Shown here: positions 1 through 8,744 of the stretch, one piece after another | Layout: each line of letters begins with the position of its first letter | Position numbering within the stretch: position 1 is the stretch's first letter | Source: an uncultured Clostridia bacterium | GTDB lineage: Bacteria; Bacillota; Clostridia; Oscillospirales; Ruminococcaceae | Assembly (NCBI GenBank): GCA_947600065.1 | Contig: CANQFZ010000011.1 | Location: 1-43,856 of the forward strand | Direction: 5' to 3' | DNA: 43,856 nt | Program-made: the position numbers and the translations under genes | Notes under the pieces: generated by a model | Databases searched by the model: none | Told to the model about the DNA's origin: nothing | Seen by the model: only the letters and a program-made list of their open reading frames with translations

Positions 1-129
1 GCTAAAGGGTGTGGGGAAAACAAGAGTTTTCCCCACATTGCCGTTTTAAAAACCGTGTTTTTAAAACGGCAATCCTAAAAGAGGTTTTGAGCGGAAGAGT
101 TCCTAGGAAATGCAACTACATAGGAGCGG
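1..129. repeat. Partial multi-hairpin intergenic element (copy A)
   Basis: Two consecutive perfect hairpins are visible: an 11-bp stem at 11-21/26-36 with loop AAGA, and a 16-bp stem at 38-53/57-72 with loop CGT. They match the last two hairpins of the larger element at 11048-11222 in order and loop, but the stem bases differ in a pairing-preserving way. Downstream, GTTTTGAGCGGAAG and a TAGGAGCGG motif also recur near 11225-11280. The element lies at the 3' end of the minus-strand carboxypeptidase gene and may act as its terminator. The left part of the element would lie outside the window. Confidence 0.7.
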
Positions 130-1284
130 CTACATTGAAATAATCTCGCTCAATATAAGCCCCAGACATCGCCAAATGTCCATTCTCGGTATATCCTCGT
201 TTGCTATTATATCGGAGCGGAAAACCGCCGCTCCGTCGAGCGTAACGAGATATTCTCCCAAAAACTGACCTTTTTCAACAGGGGCTTCGACCTGCTCTAC
301 AAACGTGTATTCATATTCGACTTTGCTTGCGCTTCCTTTTTTGATTACACATTCAACGCCCTGCTGTTCTATTATGGGAACTATCTCCGATTTTGCTCCG
401 CGCACGACCTTTATCGGCAGAAGTTTTGAAGCGTCCTGTTCGGGAGTAAATTTCTGATAGTTGTCAAAGCCGTAGTCTAAAAGCTCCTCGCACCTGTCAA
501 AGCGCTCCTCGTCGCTGTCGCAACCGAGTGCTACGGCTATATACCGCATATCCTTTCTGTCGGCGCATACCGAAAGACAATATCCCGCGTTGTCCGTAGT
601 TCCCGTTTTCCCACCGACAATACCGTTATAATACCTTACGAGCTTGTTTGTGTTTACAAGCTGGGTTTCTCCTCCTCGCAGATAGTCCAGCCATATAAGC
701 CAATAGCTCCTCAAAACCTCGCAGTTCATAAGCTCGGCGGTTATTATTGCAATATCCCGCGCCGTCGAATAATGCCCGCTTTCATCATATCCCACGCAGT
801 TTGTATATCTGGTGTTTTTAAGCCCCAGCTCTTTCGCTCTTTCGTTCATCATTTTTACAAACGCCGCTTCGCTCCCCGCTATATGCTCCGCAAGGGCAAT
901 GCAGGCGTCGTTTGCCGAGCTTACGACAACCGCTTCTATAAGCTCCGCCGCGGACATTTCCTCTCCCGCTCTCAGCCAGATTACAGAGCCGTCTGCGTCG
1001 GAGGCGTTTACAGAGGCTTTTACTTTTTCTTCGAGCGACATTTCTCCTCTTTTTATCGCTTCTGCCACGAGCAAAAGCGTCATCGTTTTGGTTATTGACG
1101 CCATCGGAAGTTTTTTGTCGGGATTTTTTGAATAGATAACTTGCCCCGTGTTTGCCTCAAAAAGTATCTCTGCCTCTGCGCCGCCGCTTGTTGTCTCGGC
1201 ATAAGCCGAGCCGCGCGGAATAATGATAATGATCATTAAAATTGCACACAGTAAAAAACAAGTCGTTCTTTTTATCTTTTTCAT
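130..1284 (-). CDS. D-alanyl-D-alanine carboxypeptidase (S11 family, DacF/DacB-like)
   Basis: A 384-residue secreted penicillin-binding protein that should trim the terminal D-Ala from peptidoglycan stem peptides outside the membrane. The N-terminus has basic residues, a hydrophobic core and a likely cleavage site after AYA near residue 29. The three serine-peptidase motifs are present in order: S63-I-T-K66 (nucleophile and general base), S123-A-N125, and K226-T-G228. The remaining C-terminal part fits the PBP5 C-terminal beta domain and ends in a short hydrophobic stretch that could associate with the membrane. The start ATG is preceded on the minus strand by AGGTG at a suitable distance. 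In Bacillota, DacF-type enzymes are often tied to sporulation, but nothing here proves that. The family is certain; the paralog is not. Confidence 0.95.
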   Translation of the reverse strand: MKKIKRTTCFLLCAILMIIIIIPRGSAYAETTSGGAEAEILFEANTGQVIYSKNPDKKLPMASITKTMTLLLVAEAIKRGEMSLEEKVKASVNASDADGSVIWLRAGEEMSAAELIEAVVVSSANDACIALAEHIAGSEAAFVKMMNERAKELGLKNTRYTNCVGYDESGHYSTARDIAIITAELMNCEVLRSYWLIWLDYLRGGETQLVNTNKLVRYYNGIVGGKTGTTDNAGYCLSVCADRKDMRYIAVALGCDSDEERFDRCEELLDYGFDNYQKFTPEQDASKLLPIKVVRGAKSEIVPIIEQQGVECVIKKGSASKVEYEYTFVEQVEAPVEKGQFLGEYLVTLDGAAVFRSDIIANEDIPRMDIWRCLGLILSEIISM

Positions 1285-1387
1285 ATCGCACCTCGTATAA
1301 TGTACCGAATAAAACAGCTGTTGAAAAAATTATTTCCCAAAAATATTTATATATGCCTTGTCTTGATAATTATAACCACTGACCTAC

Positions 1388-1416
1388 TTGCAATTATCGC
1401 AAATTTGTGATATAAT
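1388..1416 (+). promoter_or_regulatory. Sigma-A promoter for the DUF2339 gene
   Basis: TTGCAA at 1388-1393 and TATAAT at 1411-1416 are 17 bp apart, with an extended -10 TG at 1408-1409. It sits about 70 bp before the start codon at 1484, in the gap between divergent genes. Confidence 0.75.
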
Positions 1417-1483
1417 TATTATGGGGTAGTTTTTAGACCACCATAAAATCGTTTTTGCATTGCAATTTAGAAAGGATTCTTTT

Positions 1484-3463
1484 ATGAACGACCATAACGA
1501 TCGACAGCAAAACTCGGTTTCAAGCGGCGAAATGTTCGTCGGACTGAATTTGCTGAGCAAAATAGGCGTTATATTTATAATCATTGGCGTTATAGCATTT
1601 TCCGCGACCTCGGGCTATTATCTGAGCGGCGGAGTAAGAATGGCGCTGGTTATTTTTGTCGGCATTATAATGCTTATAGCAGGGGAGAGCTTCTACAGAA
1701 AAGGCTCTGTCGTATTCGCAAACGCGCTTATTTACGGAGGAATAGCAGAGCTTTTTATTTCGGCTCTTATAGGAAAATACGGCCTCCATGTATTCGGCGG
1801 CGGAGGCGCACAGTTTGTGGGATTGTTCGCGGCGGCGGTAGGCTTTTTGCTGGCAAACCGCTATAAATCAATGCCGCTTAGTTTTGTTGCGCTTTTCTGC
1901 GGTATACTCCCCATATATGCCGTAGATTCAAACTTTTCGGCTTGTATCTGCCTATGTTGTCTTATAGCAGAACACGCCGCAGCGGCTGTCACGGCTTATA
2001 ACAAGAACTACAGACCGCTCAATATTGCGGGCGCGGCACTTATGTGCTATGAAGTCTTGATGATTACTCCGCTGTTTTACGGAACTATGCGCGATGAGTT
2101 TAAAATTCCCGCAATTATAATAATCCTGTTTATGGTATGTGCGGGATTTATTTACACATGTGGCGCGCTTTTAAACGGCGCTCACAGCGACGGAGCGCTT
2201 TCGGCTTCGGAAATTGCCACTATAATAACAACCCAGGCTTTCCTGATTTTCTTTGCAAACGCAAACCTCTTTTTTATATTCGGGAAAACCGTCGACCTTG
2301 TCGCAATGATAGTTCTGGCGCTTATCTACCTCGTCTGCGTTATAGGTTTTTCGATGAGGTTTTCTTCAAAATGCATGGCGGCGAATGTGTTTATAAACCT
2401 TCTGCTTGCGACGGTAGCGTTCTCGGTTCTTTCGCTTTTAACCCGCGAGGCTAGTTATTATGCTATTCACGGCCTTGCGGCGGCGGTGCTTGTTGTCGGA
2501 GTTATTATTGAAAGGAATATGCTTAAAGTCTGGGGATATGTGCTTTTAGGAATAGCAGAAGTAGATTTCTTTATACAGCTTGGAATAAACCGCTTTGAGG
2601 ACATATTCCAAAACGAATTTAACTATCTCGATAATACTATAATATATATCGTAAATATAGCCATCTGGCTCGGAATAATGATATTCTTCCTCATAAAGCA
2701 TAATACCGACGGTATAATGTTCAAGGTCTATGCCTGCTTTGCTCTTGCCAACACGGGAGTTCTTCTGAGCGTTATTGCTCATAACGATATGTTCCGCGCT
2801 TTGAGGAGCACGGGAATGAACAGAGGATTTGTAACGCTTATTGTGATGCTTGTGTGCGCATGTTTGTGGCAGATAATCGGCTTTACGGCGGGAAAGATGA
2901 AATCTCTAGAAGGGGCAAGTATGCCCGCGTCGCTGTCGTTTTACGGAGTGGGATTGGTGTTTTTGGGAATTGCAAACATAATCCGCTCCTCGGCAAACAG
3001 AAGCGAGATAATGCTGAACGGACTGTTGATAGCCATAACCATAGTGGTAAACGTTATATCGGTGCTTGCCGTTCTGGATATAACAAAGCAGATAAGCGAA
3101 AAAGCTCCCAAATTTGCAAAGACAGTCGGACTTGTCGTTTCGCTCTACGGAGTTATGACGCTTACGACCATTCTCGGAACAAACAATTTCGTAAGATTTA
3201 CAAGCTATATCATAAGCATAATTTACATAGTGACTGCGGCGGTCTGGATCTTTGTCGGATTTAAAAAGCTTAATGCTCTGCTAAGGCGCTTCGGGCTGGC
3301 TCTGGCGCTTTTGGTCTCGGTAAAGCTGTTCTTGTTCGACTTTATAAAAGAGGACGCAATGATAAGAACGGTCTTGTTTATAGGCTTCGGCATTACGCTC
3401 CTCGGAATAGGTCTGGGATATGGAACGGCAGAACTTAAACTAAAGCAAAACAATAAAAAATAG
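1484..3463 (+). CDS. DUF2339-like polytopic membrane protein
   Basis: A 659-residue protein made almost entirely of hydrophobic helices, roughly 18-20 predicted membrane spans. The opening (residues about 15-45, with the motif LLSKIGVIFIIIGVIAFSAT followed by a short loop and paired helices) resembles the DUF2339 family of predicted integral membrane proteins, whose function is not established. The ATG at 1484 is preferred over an upstream in-frame TTG at 1460, because AGAAAGGA lies 7-8 bp before the ATG and would fall inside the longer reading frame. The gene has its own promoter and stands divergent from the carboxypeptidase gene. A role in envelope biology is only a guess from the membrane topology. 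Confidence 0.8.
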   Translation: MNDHNDRQQNSVSSGEMFVGLNLLSKIGVIFIIIGVIAFSATSGYYLSGGVRMALVIFVGIIMLIAGESFYRKGSVVFANALIYGGIAELFISALIGKYGLHVFGGGGAQFVGLFAAAVGFLLANRYKSMPLSFVALFCGILPIYAVDSNFSACICLCCLIAEHAAAAVTAYNKNYRPLNIAGAALMCYEVLMITPLFYGTMRDEFKIPAIIIILFMVCAGFIYTCGALLNGAHSDGALSASEIATIITTQAFLIFFANANLFFIFGKTVDLVAMIVLALIYLVCVIGFSMRFSSKCMAANVFINLLLATVAFSVLSLLTREASYYAIHGLAAAVLVVGVIIERNMLKVWGYVLLGIAEVDFFIQLGINRFEDIFQNEFNYLDNTIIYIVNIAIWLGIMIFFLIKHNTDGIMFKVYACFALANTGVLLSVIAHNDMFRALRSTGMNRGFVTLIVMLVCACLWQIIGFTAGKMKSLEGASMPASLSFYGVGLVFLGIANIIRSSANRSEIMLNGLLIAITIVVNVISVLAVLDITKQISEKAPKFAKTVGLVVSLYGVMTLTTILGTNNFVRFTSYIISIIYIVTAAVWIFVGFKKLNALLRRFGLALALLVSVKLFLFDFIKEDAMIRTVLFIGFGITLLGIGLGYGTAELKLKQNNKK

Positions 3464-3466
3464 GTC

Positions 3467-3495
3467 TTGACTATTTTGATGATTTGTGTTATAAT
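3467..3495 (+). promoter_or_regulatory. Sigma-A promoter for secDF
   Basis: TTGACT at 3467-3472, a 17-bp spacer, and TATAAT at 3490-3495. The TTG start of secDF follows about 120 bp later. No strong terminator separates it from the gene before, so readthrough is possible. Confidence 0.75.
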
Positions 3496-3614
3496 AATAT
3501 AGCTTGTTTGAAATGTTTGAAAAGTTTGCCTTTTTTTGTGGAATAATTGAACAGGAACAGCAACTTTTCACGATAATTAAAAGACGTAAAAATTTCTGAA
3601 ACGGAGTGAAAATA

Positions 3615-5954
3615 TTGAAAAGCAGGATAACAAAGCCCGTGTTTTTTATCGTGTTCTTTCTCATTGTTGCTTTTACATTGCTTTCTACAATGGGTATAAA
3701 AACCTATTACGGCGATATAAAGACATCGTATATATGGGGAATTGACGATATTCGCTGGGGAATAGATATACGCGGAGGCGTAAACGTTACATTCGGCGTA
3801 CCCGAGGATTATGCAAAGGATAATCCCGTGACCGAGGCCGACTTAAATTCCGCGAAGTCTATAATTGAAATGCGTCTGGTGGATAAAAACATAAACGACT
3901 ATGAAGTTTATGTCGATACCGCGACAAACGGAATTATCGTTCAGTTCCCGTGGCAGAGCGACGACACCTCTTTCGACCCGCAGAAGGCGGTAGAGGAGAT
4001 AGGCGAAACGGCGCTTCTGACATTCCGCGAAAAACACGAAGTCGACAGCGACGGTCTTCCCTCGGGGGATACAAAGAACATTATCCTTTCGGGTTCTGAC
4101 GTTGAAAGCGCAAGAGCAGGCTACGACAGCGAAAACGACGAGTATGTCGTACAGCTTAAGTTTAAGGACAGCGGAACAAAGAAATTCGCCGAGGCTACCG
4201 AAAAATTAAAGGGCGACACCATCTCGATCTGGATGGACGACATCTGCATTTCCTACCCTACGGTAAACTCGGTAATTACAAACGGCGAAGCGGTTATTTC
4301 GGGTACGTTTACCGCCGAAGAAGCTAATGACCTCGCAAACAAGATAAATGGCGGCGCGCTGCCCTTTAAGCTCGAGGTCGAAAGCCTTTCGACAATTTCG
4401 CCCATACTCGGTATCGGTGCAAGAGACGCAATGGCGCTCGCGGGCCTTATAGCGTTTATCCTTATCGCGATATTCATGATAATCTACTACAGACTGCCCG
4501 GCTTTGTTGCTGTAATAGCGCTTACGGGTCAGGTAGCGGGAATGTTTGCGGCAATTACGGGATTTTTCGGATTTAACGACGCTTCTTCGCTTACGCTCCC
4601 GGGAATAGCGGGTATTATCCTTTCAATAGGAATGGGCGTTGACGCAAACGTAATTTCCGCAGAACGTATAAAAGAAGAACTTAAAGCGGGAAGAACGATA
4701 GACGGCGCGCTTAAAAACGGATTTGCGCGCGGCTTTACGGCAATTCTCGACTCAAACCTTACAGTCATAATAGTGGCGGTCATTCTTATGGCTGTGTTCG
4801 GAACATGGTTCGGAGCGTCTACGGAAGGAACGGTTTATTCGTTCGGCTATACGCTGCTTGCGGGCGTTATAATGAACTTCATTATGGCGTGCTGGGCGAC
4901 AAGACTTATGACCATTGCGCTCTCTAAGTTCAAGTGCTTCAGAAAACCGTCGTTCTACGGCGTTTCAAGCAGCGAGACGGCTGACATTGAAAAGGGCAAG
5001 GACACCGTTTCGAGCATTGAAGTAAAGACAAAAACAAACGCCGACTTTGTTAGCAAGCGCAAGGTATTTGTAATCATCTCCGCTTGTGCAATAGCGCTTA
5101 CCGTTATATTCACATTTGTCCTCGGAGTAAATGTAGACATACGCTTTAAGGGCGGTACGATCGTCACTTATTCATACGAGGGAAGCGTTGATACAAACGC
5201 TATAAAGTCAACGGTCGAGGCTCTGGGTACTCCGAGAGCTACCGTTACAACGGGAACGAGCTTTACCGACAGCAGAAGCACAATTTCTATTTCGTTCGCG
5301 GCAGATGAAAAAATGGACGACGCAATGCTTCAAAAGGTTTCGGAGGAGCTTGTAAAGAGCTATCCCGACAACAATATAGTAAACCTTGACACAACGAACG
5401 TTTCCGCTTCTGCAGGCTCTCAGTTCTTTTTAAGCTGTCTTATCGCGGTAGTTGTGGCGTTTGTGCTCTTGGTAGTTTATATAGCGTTCAGATTTAAGAA
5501 GATAGGCGGCTGGAGCGCGGGTCTTATCGCAATTATCTGCTTGCTCCACGACGTGGCGCTGACATACGCGGTATATGTTTTCGCGGGAATGTCGCTCGAC
5601 TCAAACTTTATGGCGGTAATTCTGACATTGCTCGGATATTCGATTAACAACACCATTATCGTTTACGACCGTCTGCGTGAAAACCGCGCAAGGCTCGGCG
5701 GAAAGGTATCCGACCGCGAGCTTGTAAACCTGTCGATAAACCAGATGCTCTCGCGTTCGATAATCACTACCGCAACGACCGTAACGGCGATGCTTTCGAT
5801 CTCTATCGTCTGCACGGTACTGGGAGTTACTTCAATTCTGACGTTCTCAATTCCGCTTGCGTTCGGTATGCTCGTAGGATTTTATTCGTCGCTCTGCCTC
5901 GCAGGTCCGCTGTGGATATGGTGGCAGGAGAAGAAGGGGAAGAAGAAGGCTTAA
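3615..5954 (+). CDS. secDF: Fused protein-export subunit SecD-SecF
   Basis: A 779-residue fusion of SecD (about residues 1-455) and SecF (about 485-779), auxiliary subunits of the Sec translocon that use the proton gradient to pull substrates across the membrane. Residues about 47-55 hold the SecD D1 motif (DIRGGV). A periplasmic-type P1 domain follows, then a six-helix block, a charged linker, the SecF motif DIRFKGGTIV, and a second six-helix block. The start TTG at 3615 has GGAGTGA eight bases upstream; the in-frame GTG at 3606 overlaps that SD and is less likely. Fused SecDF is usual in Bacillus and many Clostridia. The lipoprotein gene follows after 27 bp, so they are probably cotranscribed. 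Confidence 0.96.
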   Translation: MKSRITKPVFFIVFFLIVAFTLLSTMGIKTYYGDIKTSYIWGIDDIRWGIDIRGGVNVTFGVPEDYAKDNPVTEADLNSAKSIIEMRLVDKNINDYEVYVDTATNGIIVQFPWQSDDTSFDPQKAVEEIGETALLTFREKHEVDSDGLPSGDTKNIILSGSDVESARAGYDSENDEYVVQLKFKDSGTKKFAEATEKLKGDTISIWMDDICISYPTVNSVITNGEAVISGTFTAEEANDLANKINGGALPFKLEVESLSTISPILGIGARDAMALAGLIAFILIAIFMIIYYRLPGFVAVIALTGQVAGMFAAITGFFGFNDASSLTLPGIAGIILSIGMGVDANVISAERIKEELKAGRTIDGALKNGFARGFTAILDSNLTVIIVAVILMAVFGTWFGASTEGTVYSFGYTLLAGVIMNFIMACWATRLMTIALSKFKCFRKPSFYGVSSSETADIEKGKDTVSSIEVKTKTNADFVSKRKVFVIISACAIALTVIFTFVLGVNVDIRFKGGTIVTYSYEGSVDTNAIKSTVEALGTPRATVTTGTSFTDSRSTISISFAADEKMDDAMLQKVSEELVKSYPDNNIVNLDTTNVSASAGSQFFLSCLIAVVVAFVLLVVYIAFRFKKIGGWSAGLIAIICLLHDVALTYAVYVFAGMSLDSNFMAVILTLLGYSINNTIIVYDRLRENRARLGGKVSDRELVNLSINQMLSRSIITTATTVTAMLSISIVCTVLGVTSILTFSIPLAFGMLVGFYSSLCLAGPLWIWWQEKKGKKKA

Positions 5955-5981
5955 TTTAAACGGGTGTCGTTTGGAGGCTTT

Positions 5982-6731
5982 ATGAAGAAGAATATTGCAA
6001 TTATTTCGGCAATCGCAGTTATCCTGCTCGCGGGGTGTTCTCCGAGGGCAAACGAAGCGGGCGAAAATTCGCAGGTGCAAAATTCGTCCGAAAACAGCAC
6101 TTTTTCATCAGAAAACAGCGAAAATTCAAACTCGAATTTAACCAATGATTTTAGTTCAAGTTCGATTTATAATAATAGTAATATTAGTAGTGATTATAAT
6201 AATTTTAAGCCCGATTCTGTATCATCAAGCGAGTTAAGCAGTCAAAGCGCGGAAAATTCGTCAAGTTTGTCAAGCTCTTCATCTAGCAGCTCGTCTCAAT
6301 CCTCTTCGCAGAGTTCACCAACTCAATCCTCATCAACACCTTCATCACAGTCAACTCCATCTAGCAGCTCTTCGAGCAAGCCTGCATCATCATCAAAGCC
6401 CGCTCAAAGTTCGTCAAGCACGCCGGCACAGTCAACGCCCGCAAGTTCGTCGAGCAATGCTGCTGCGTCATTCCATGGTCCGGCGGGAGAAATACTCTAT
6501 GAAAATACAGCATACGGTGATCCGGAAACAAATACATTGCGTGATACACCTTCAGATACAACAGGTTGGGAATTGGATTCTGAGGGGTTTCCTGTTGATA
6601 GACAAGCATGGGCAGAAGGAGAAACCGACGGGTTTTTCTTTGACAAAGATGGAATAGGTTGGGTAACATCCGGTGGACTCTGGTGTAGATGTGATCAATA
6701 TGGCAGAGCCGACGATTCTATAACTCATTAA
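5982..6731 (+). CDS. Ser/Asn-rich lipoprotein of unknown function
   Basis: A 249-residue protein beginning with a lipoprotein signal peptide: basic start, hydrophobic core and lipobox LAGC near residue 18. ATG 5982 is chosen because GGAGG at 5973-5977 precedes it; an upstream in-frame GTG at 5964 would contain that SD. Residues about 25-165 are a low-complexity linker of Ser, Asn, Pro, Gln and Thr. About 85 residues at the C-terminus are compact and rich in Gly, Asp and Trp (for example GFPVDRQAWAEGETDGFFFD), probably a small folded extracellular domain held away from the membrane by the linker. I do not recognise this domain. The middle is noticeably AT-rich. A strong terminator follows directly. 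Confidence 0.85.
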   Translation: MKKNIAIISAIAVILLAGCSPRANEAGENSQVQNSSENSTFSSENSENSNSNLTNDFSSSSIYNNSNISSDYNNFKPDSVSSSELSSQSAENSSSLSSSSSSSSSQSSSQSSPTQSSSTPSSQSTPSSSSSSKPASSSKPAQSSSSTPAQSTPASSSSNAAASFHGPAGEILYENTAYGDPETNTLRDTPSDTTGWELDSEGFPVDRQAWAEGETDGFFFDKDGIGWVTSGGLWCRCDQYGRADDSITH

Positions 6732-6749
6732 TATTATATTTTTATATTC

Positions 6750-6788
6750 AACCCTCGGTGAAATAACCGAGGGTTATTTGCTTTATTT
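6750..6788 (+). terminator. Intrinsic terminator after the lipoprotein gene
   Basis: A perfect 10-bp stem (AACCCTCGGT with ACCGAGGGTT, 6750-6759/6766-6775) with a 6-nt loop, followed by a T-rich tract at 6776-6790. Confidence 0.9.
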
Positions 6789-6805
6789 TTAAGGAGCTAT
6801 TTATT

Positions 6806-6961
6806 ATGAATGTAAAATATTCACATAAATTATCAGTAATATCAAAATTATTACTTTCTACCTTAAGCTTTGCGTTTTCAATAACATACGATGCATTTGC
6901 TGTTGCACTTGTTACTATGTTATTATACGGTTCTTTTATAGGTGTAATAATACCATATTGA
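6806..6961 (+). CDS. Small hydrophobic protein, 51 residues
   Basis: A short open frame with AAGGAG at 6791-6796, nine bases before the ATG. The product begins MNVKYSHKLSVISKLLLSTL and ends GVIIPY. It has a basic amphipathic start, a hydrophobic segment of about residues 12-24, an AFA motif near residue 33 and a second hydrophobic segment to the end. It could be a small two-span membrane protein, or a signal-peptide-like precursor giving a roughly 18-residue hydrophobic tail. It sits between a terminator and the secreted repeat protein gene, in the AT-rich part of the window. I do not recognise the family; the good SD and spacing are the main support. Confidence 0.55.
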   Translation: MNVKYSHKLSVISKLLLSTLSFAFSITYDAFAVALVTMLLYGSFIGVIIPY

Positions 6962-7001
6962 TAGCTACTGATTCGTAATATTTTTAGAAAGGAGAATTAT
7001 T

Positions 7002-8666
7002 ATGCAAATTAAACGATCGTACAAAAATATATTTATTGTGTTATTAACGCTATGTATTCTGTTATCTTTAGCAGCAATTGCAATGCCTGTTCGGGCGGTT
7101 GATGTTAATGGTGACGGTATTGATGATGATATAGGTTTAGCAGATAAAAGCGGTGCTTCGGCAGGGTATTTCTATTGGAACGGATATAATACCGAGTGGG
7201 GCGTTCGTGTAACAATGGTAGATAATAACGGCAATCGTGTTTCTTCACCGATAGATTATACAAATGCAAAGTATATTTCAACAATATCAGGCGGAGTTAT
7301 CGCAATGGAAGATGTGCGACATTTCGGAAGGCTATGTAAAACCGATTACAGAAAAAACGGATGGACTATTTCAGATTATAAATCAACTATCTATAAATGC
7401 TATATACCACCAACAGCAAAAGATGAAAGTGGCACAACATTATCTTTGCCTTGTGTAATCAACGGTACTACTTATGGTATAGATAGAGCTAAGATAGTAA
7501 ATTATTTCAGCAATACAGATATAATTAAGTCATATATTAGTAAAGCCGGCAGTATTACCTATCAGCAGGTATTAGATAATCATTATGAGTTTTTAGTAGA
7601 ACCACTGATTTATCTTACAGTATATACTGACAGTAAATGGCGAGCTTATGCATTTACGCCTACAGAAATTGCATTGTATGCCGAAAGCAAAGGTATTCCC
7701 GGAAAATTTGGCAGTGCAAATATAAGGTCTTGGGCTAAATCATTATTTCTTGATTATTCTGACATAGGATTTAATGCTTACAAAACTTATTCGGATTTTA
7801 GCAGATTTGAGGGCGCAGGTGACGGTGCAATTATTGGAGATGATTATACCACAATAAAAAAATATCTCGGTATGCTGACGATATTATTCAATGACTACAC
7901 CCCTTCAACTAATATAGTTAAAATTTATTACCACAAATATGATATAAACGGCAATCAGATTGGTAGGGCTATATACGTTTCTAACTTTGATTTAGGCTCA
8001 GAACCTACCAAGCAATTCCGACCGGTCGATTCATACGGAACACCGGTTGCAGCCTGTGTTGAGAAAAGCTTTCCGTCTTTGAAGTGGTATCCACACGCTG
8101 CTTATCGTGTACGACAAGTAGGTGACCCTGATAAAACAACTAAACTCACATCATCTTTAACAATTTATTCAAGCGATGTCAGCAATAATTACACGATCCA
8201 TGTCAAAGTCATCGACACCCCTGTAATCCCCACAACCATTAAAGTCTATTACCACCTCTACAACAGCAGCGACGTCCAGACCTCACTTAAAACATCAACA
8301 TTCGACTTAGCCACAAGCTCCACCAAACAATTCACGCCAAGCACCGCATACGGAACACCCGTCGCGGCTTGCGTTGAAAATAATCCACCATCTACAAATA
8401 GTTATCCATTCACTCCTTATCGTGTGCGTGAAGTAGGCGATCCTGACAGTAAGTCCAAACTAACGGCAACTTTAACAGTCACATCAAGCGATGTCAGCAA
8501 TAATTACACGATCCATGTCAAAGTCATCGACACCGTACCCCCGCCCGCAACCGTAAAAGTCCCCGTCTACTACTATTACTACGACGGTTACGGCAACCAG
8601 ACAAGCTGCTCGTCAAGCGTTGAATCCTATGTGGAGTTAAACAAGACAAATTGGCGCTATTTTTGA
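7002..8666 (+). CDS. Secreted protein with tandem C-terminal repeats, apparently truncated
   Basis: A 554-residue exported protein. The signal peptide runs to about residue 32 (cleavage after VRA). Directly after it is DVNGDGIDDD, a calcium-loop-like acidic motif also seen in dockerin and EF-hand-like repeats. Residues about 35-300 form an unrecognised domain. Two repeats follow, starting near residues 304 and 410, each beginning with IKIYYH or IKVYYH and ending SDVSNNYTIHVKVIDT. A third, different unit (PVYYYYYDGYGNQ) begins near 516 but stops after about 40 residues. Codon usage changes abruptly inside the gene, from AT-rich to C-ending codons near 8215, back to AT-rich near 8380, and back again. 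A strong SD (AAAGGAG) precedes the ATG. A cell-surface or adhesive role is possible but not shown. Confidence 0.8.
   Translation: MQIKRSYKNIFIVLLTLCILLSLAAIAMPVRAVDVNGDGIDDDIGLADKSGASAGYFYWNGYNTEWGVRVTMVDNNGNRVSSPIDYTNAKYISTISGGVIAMEDVRHFGRLCKTDYRKNGWTISDYKSTIYKCYIPPTAKDESGTTLSLPCVINGTTYGIDRAKIVNYFSNTDIIKSYISKAGSITYQQVLDNHYEFLVEPLIYLTVYTDSKWRAYAFTPTEIALYAESKGIPGKFGSANIRSWAKSLFLDYSDIGFNAYKTYSDFSRFEGAGDGAIIGDDYTTIKKYLGMLTILFNDYTPSTNIVKIYYHKYDINGNQIGRAIYVSNFDLGSEPTKQFRPVDSYGTPVAACVEKSFPSLKWYPHAAYRVRQVGDPDKTTKLTSSLTIYSSDVSNNYTIHVKVIDTPVIPTTIKVYYHLYNSSDVQTSLKTSTFDLATSSTKQFTPSTAYGTPVAACVENNPPSTNSYPFTPYRVREVGDPDSKSKLTATLTVTSSDVSNNYTIHVKVIDTVPPPATVKVPVYYYYYDGYGNQTSCSSSVESYVELNKTNWRYF
8169..8219 (+). 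repeat. 51-bp perfect direct repeat, copy 1
   Basis: Identical to 8484-8534. It encodes SSDVSNNYTIHVKVIDT at the end of the first C-terminal repeat of the secreted protein. Identity at all synonymous positions implies recent copying or gene conversion rather than simple protein-level conservation. Confidence 0.95.
8484..8534 (+). repeat. 51-bp perfect direct repeat, copy 2
   Basis: Second identical copy, 315 bp downstream of the first, closing the second protein repeat. The sequence between the copies is much less conserved. Confidence 0.95.
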
Positions 8667-8675
8667 AAATACTAC

Positions 8676-8704
8676 TTGAAAAATTCCCCGCAGAATGTTA
8701 TAAT
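8676..8704 (+). promoter_or_regulatory. Sigma-A promoter for ychF
   Basis: TTGAAA at 8676-8681, 17-bp spacer, TATAAT at 8699-8704. It begins ten bases after the stop of the secreted repeat protein and 41 bp before the ychF start, giving a short leader. Confidence 0.85.
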
Positions 8705-8744
8705 GAAATTAACTTTTTTATTTCTGAAAAGCGAGGAAAATTAA

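Noticed and set aside
4595-4610. CTCCCGGGAATA in secDF as an NBS
   Set aside because: Only the central bases match, and it is explained by the coding sequence.
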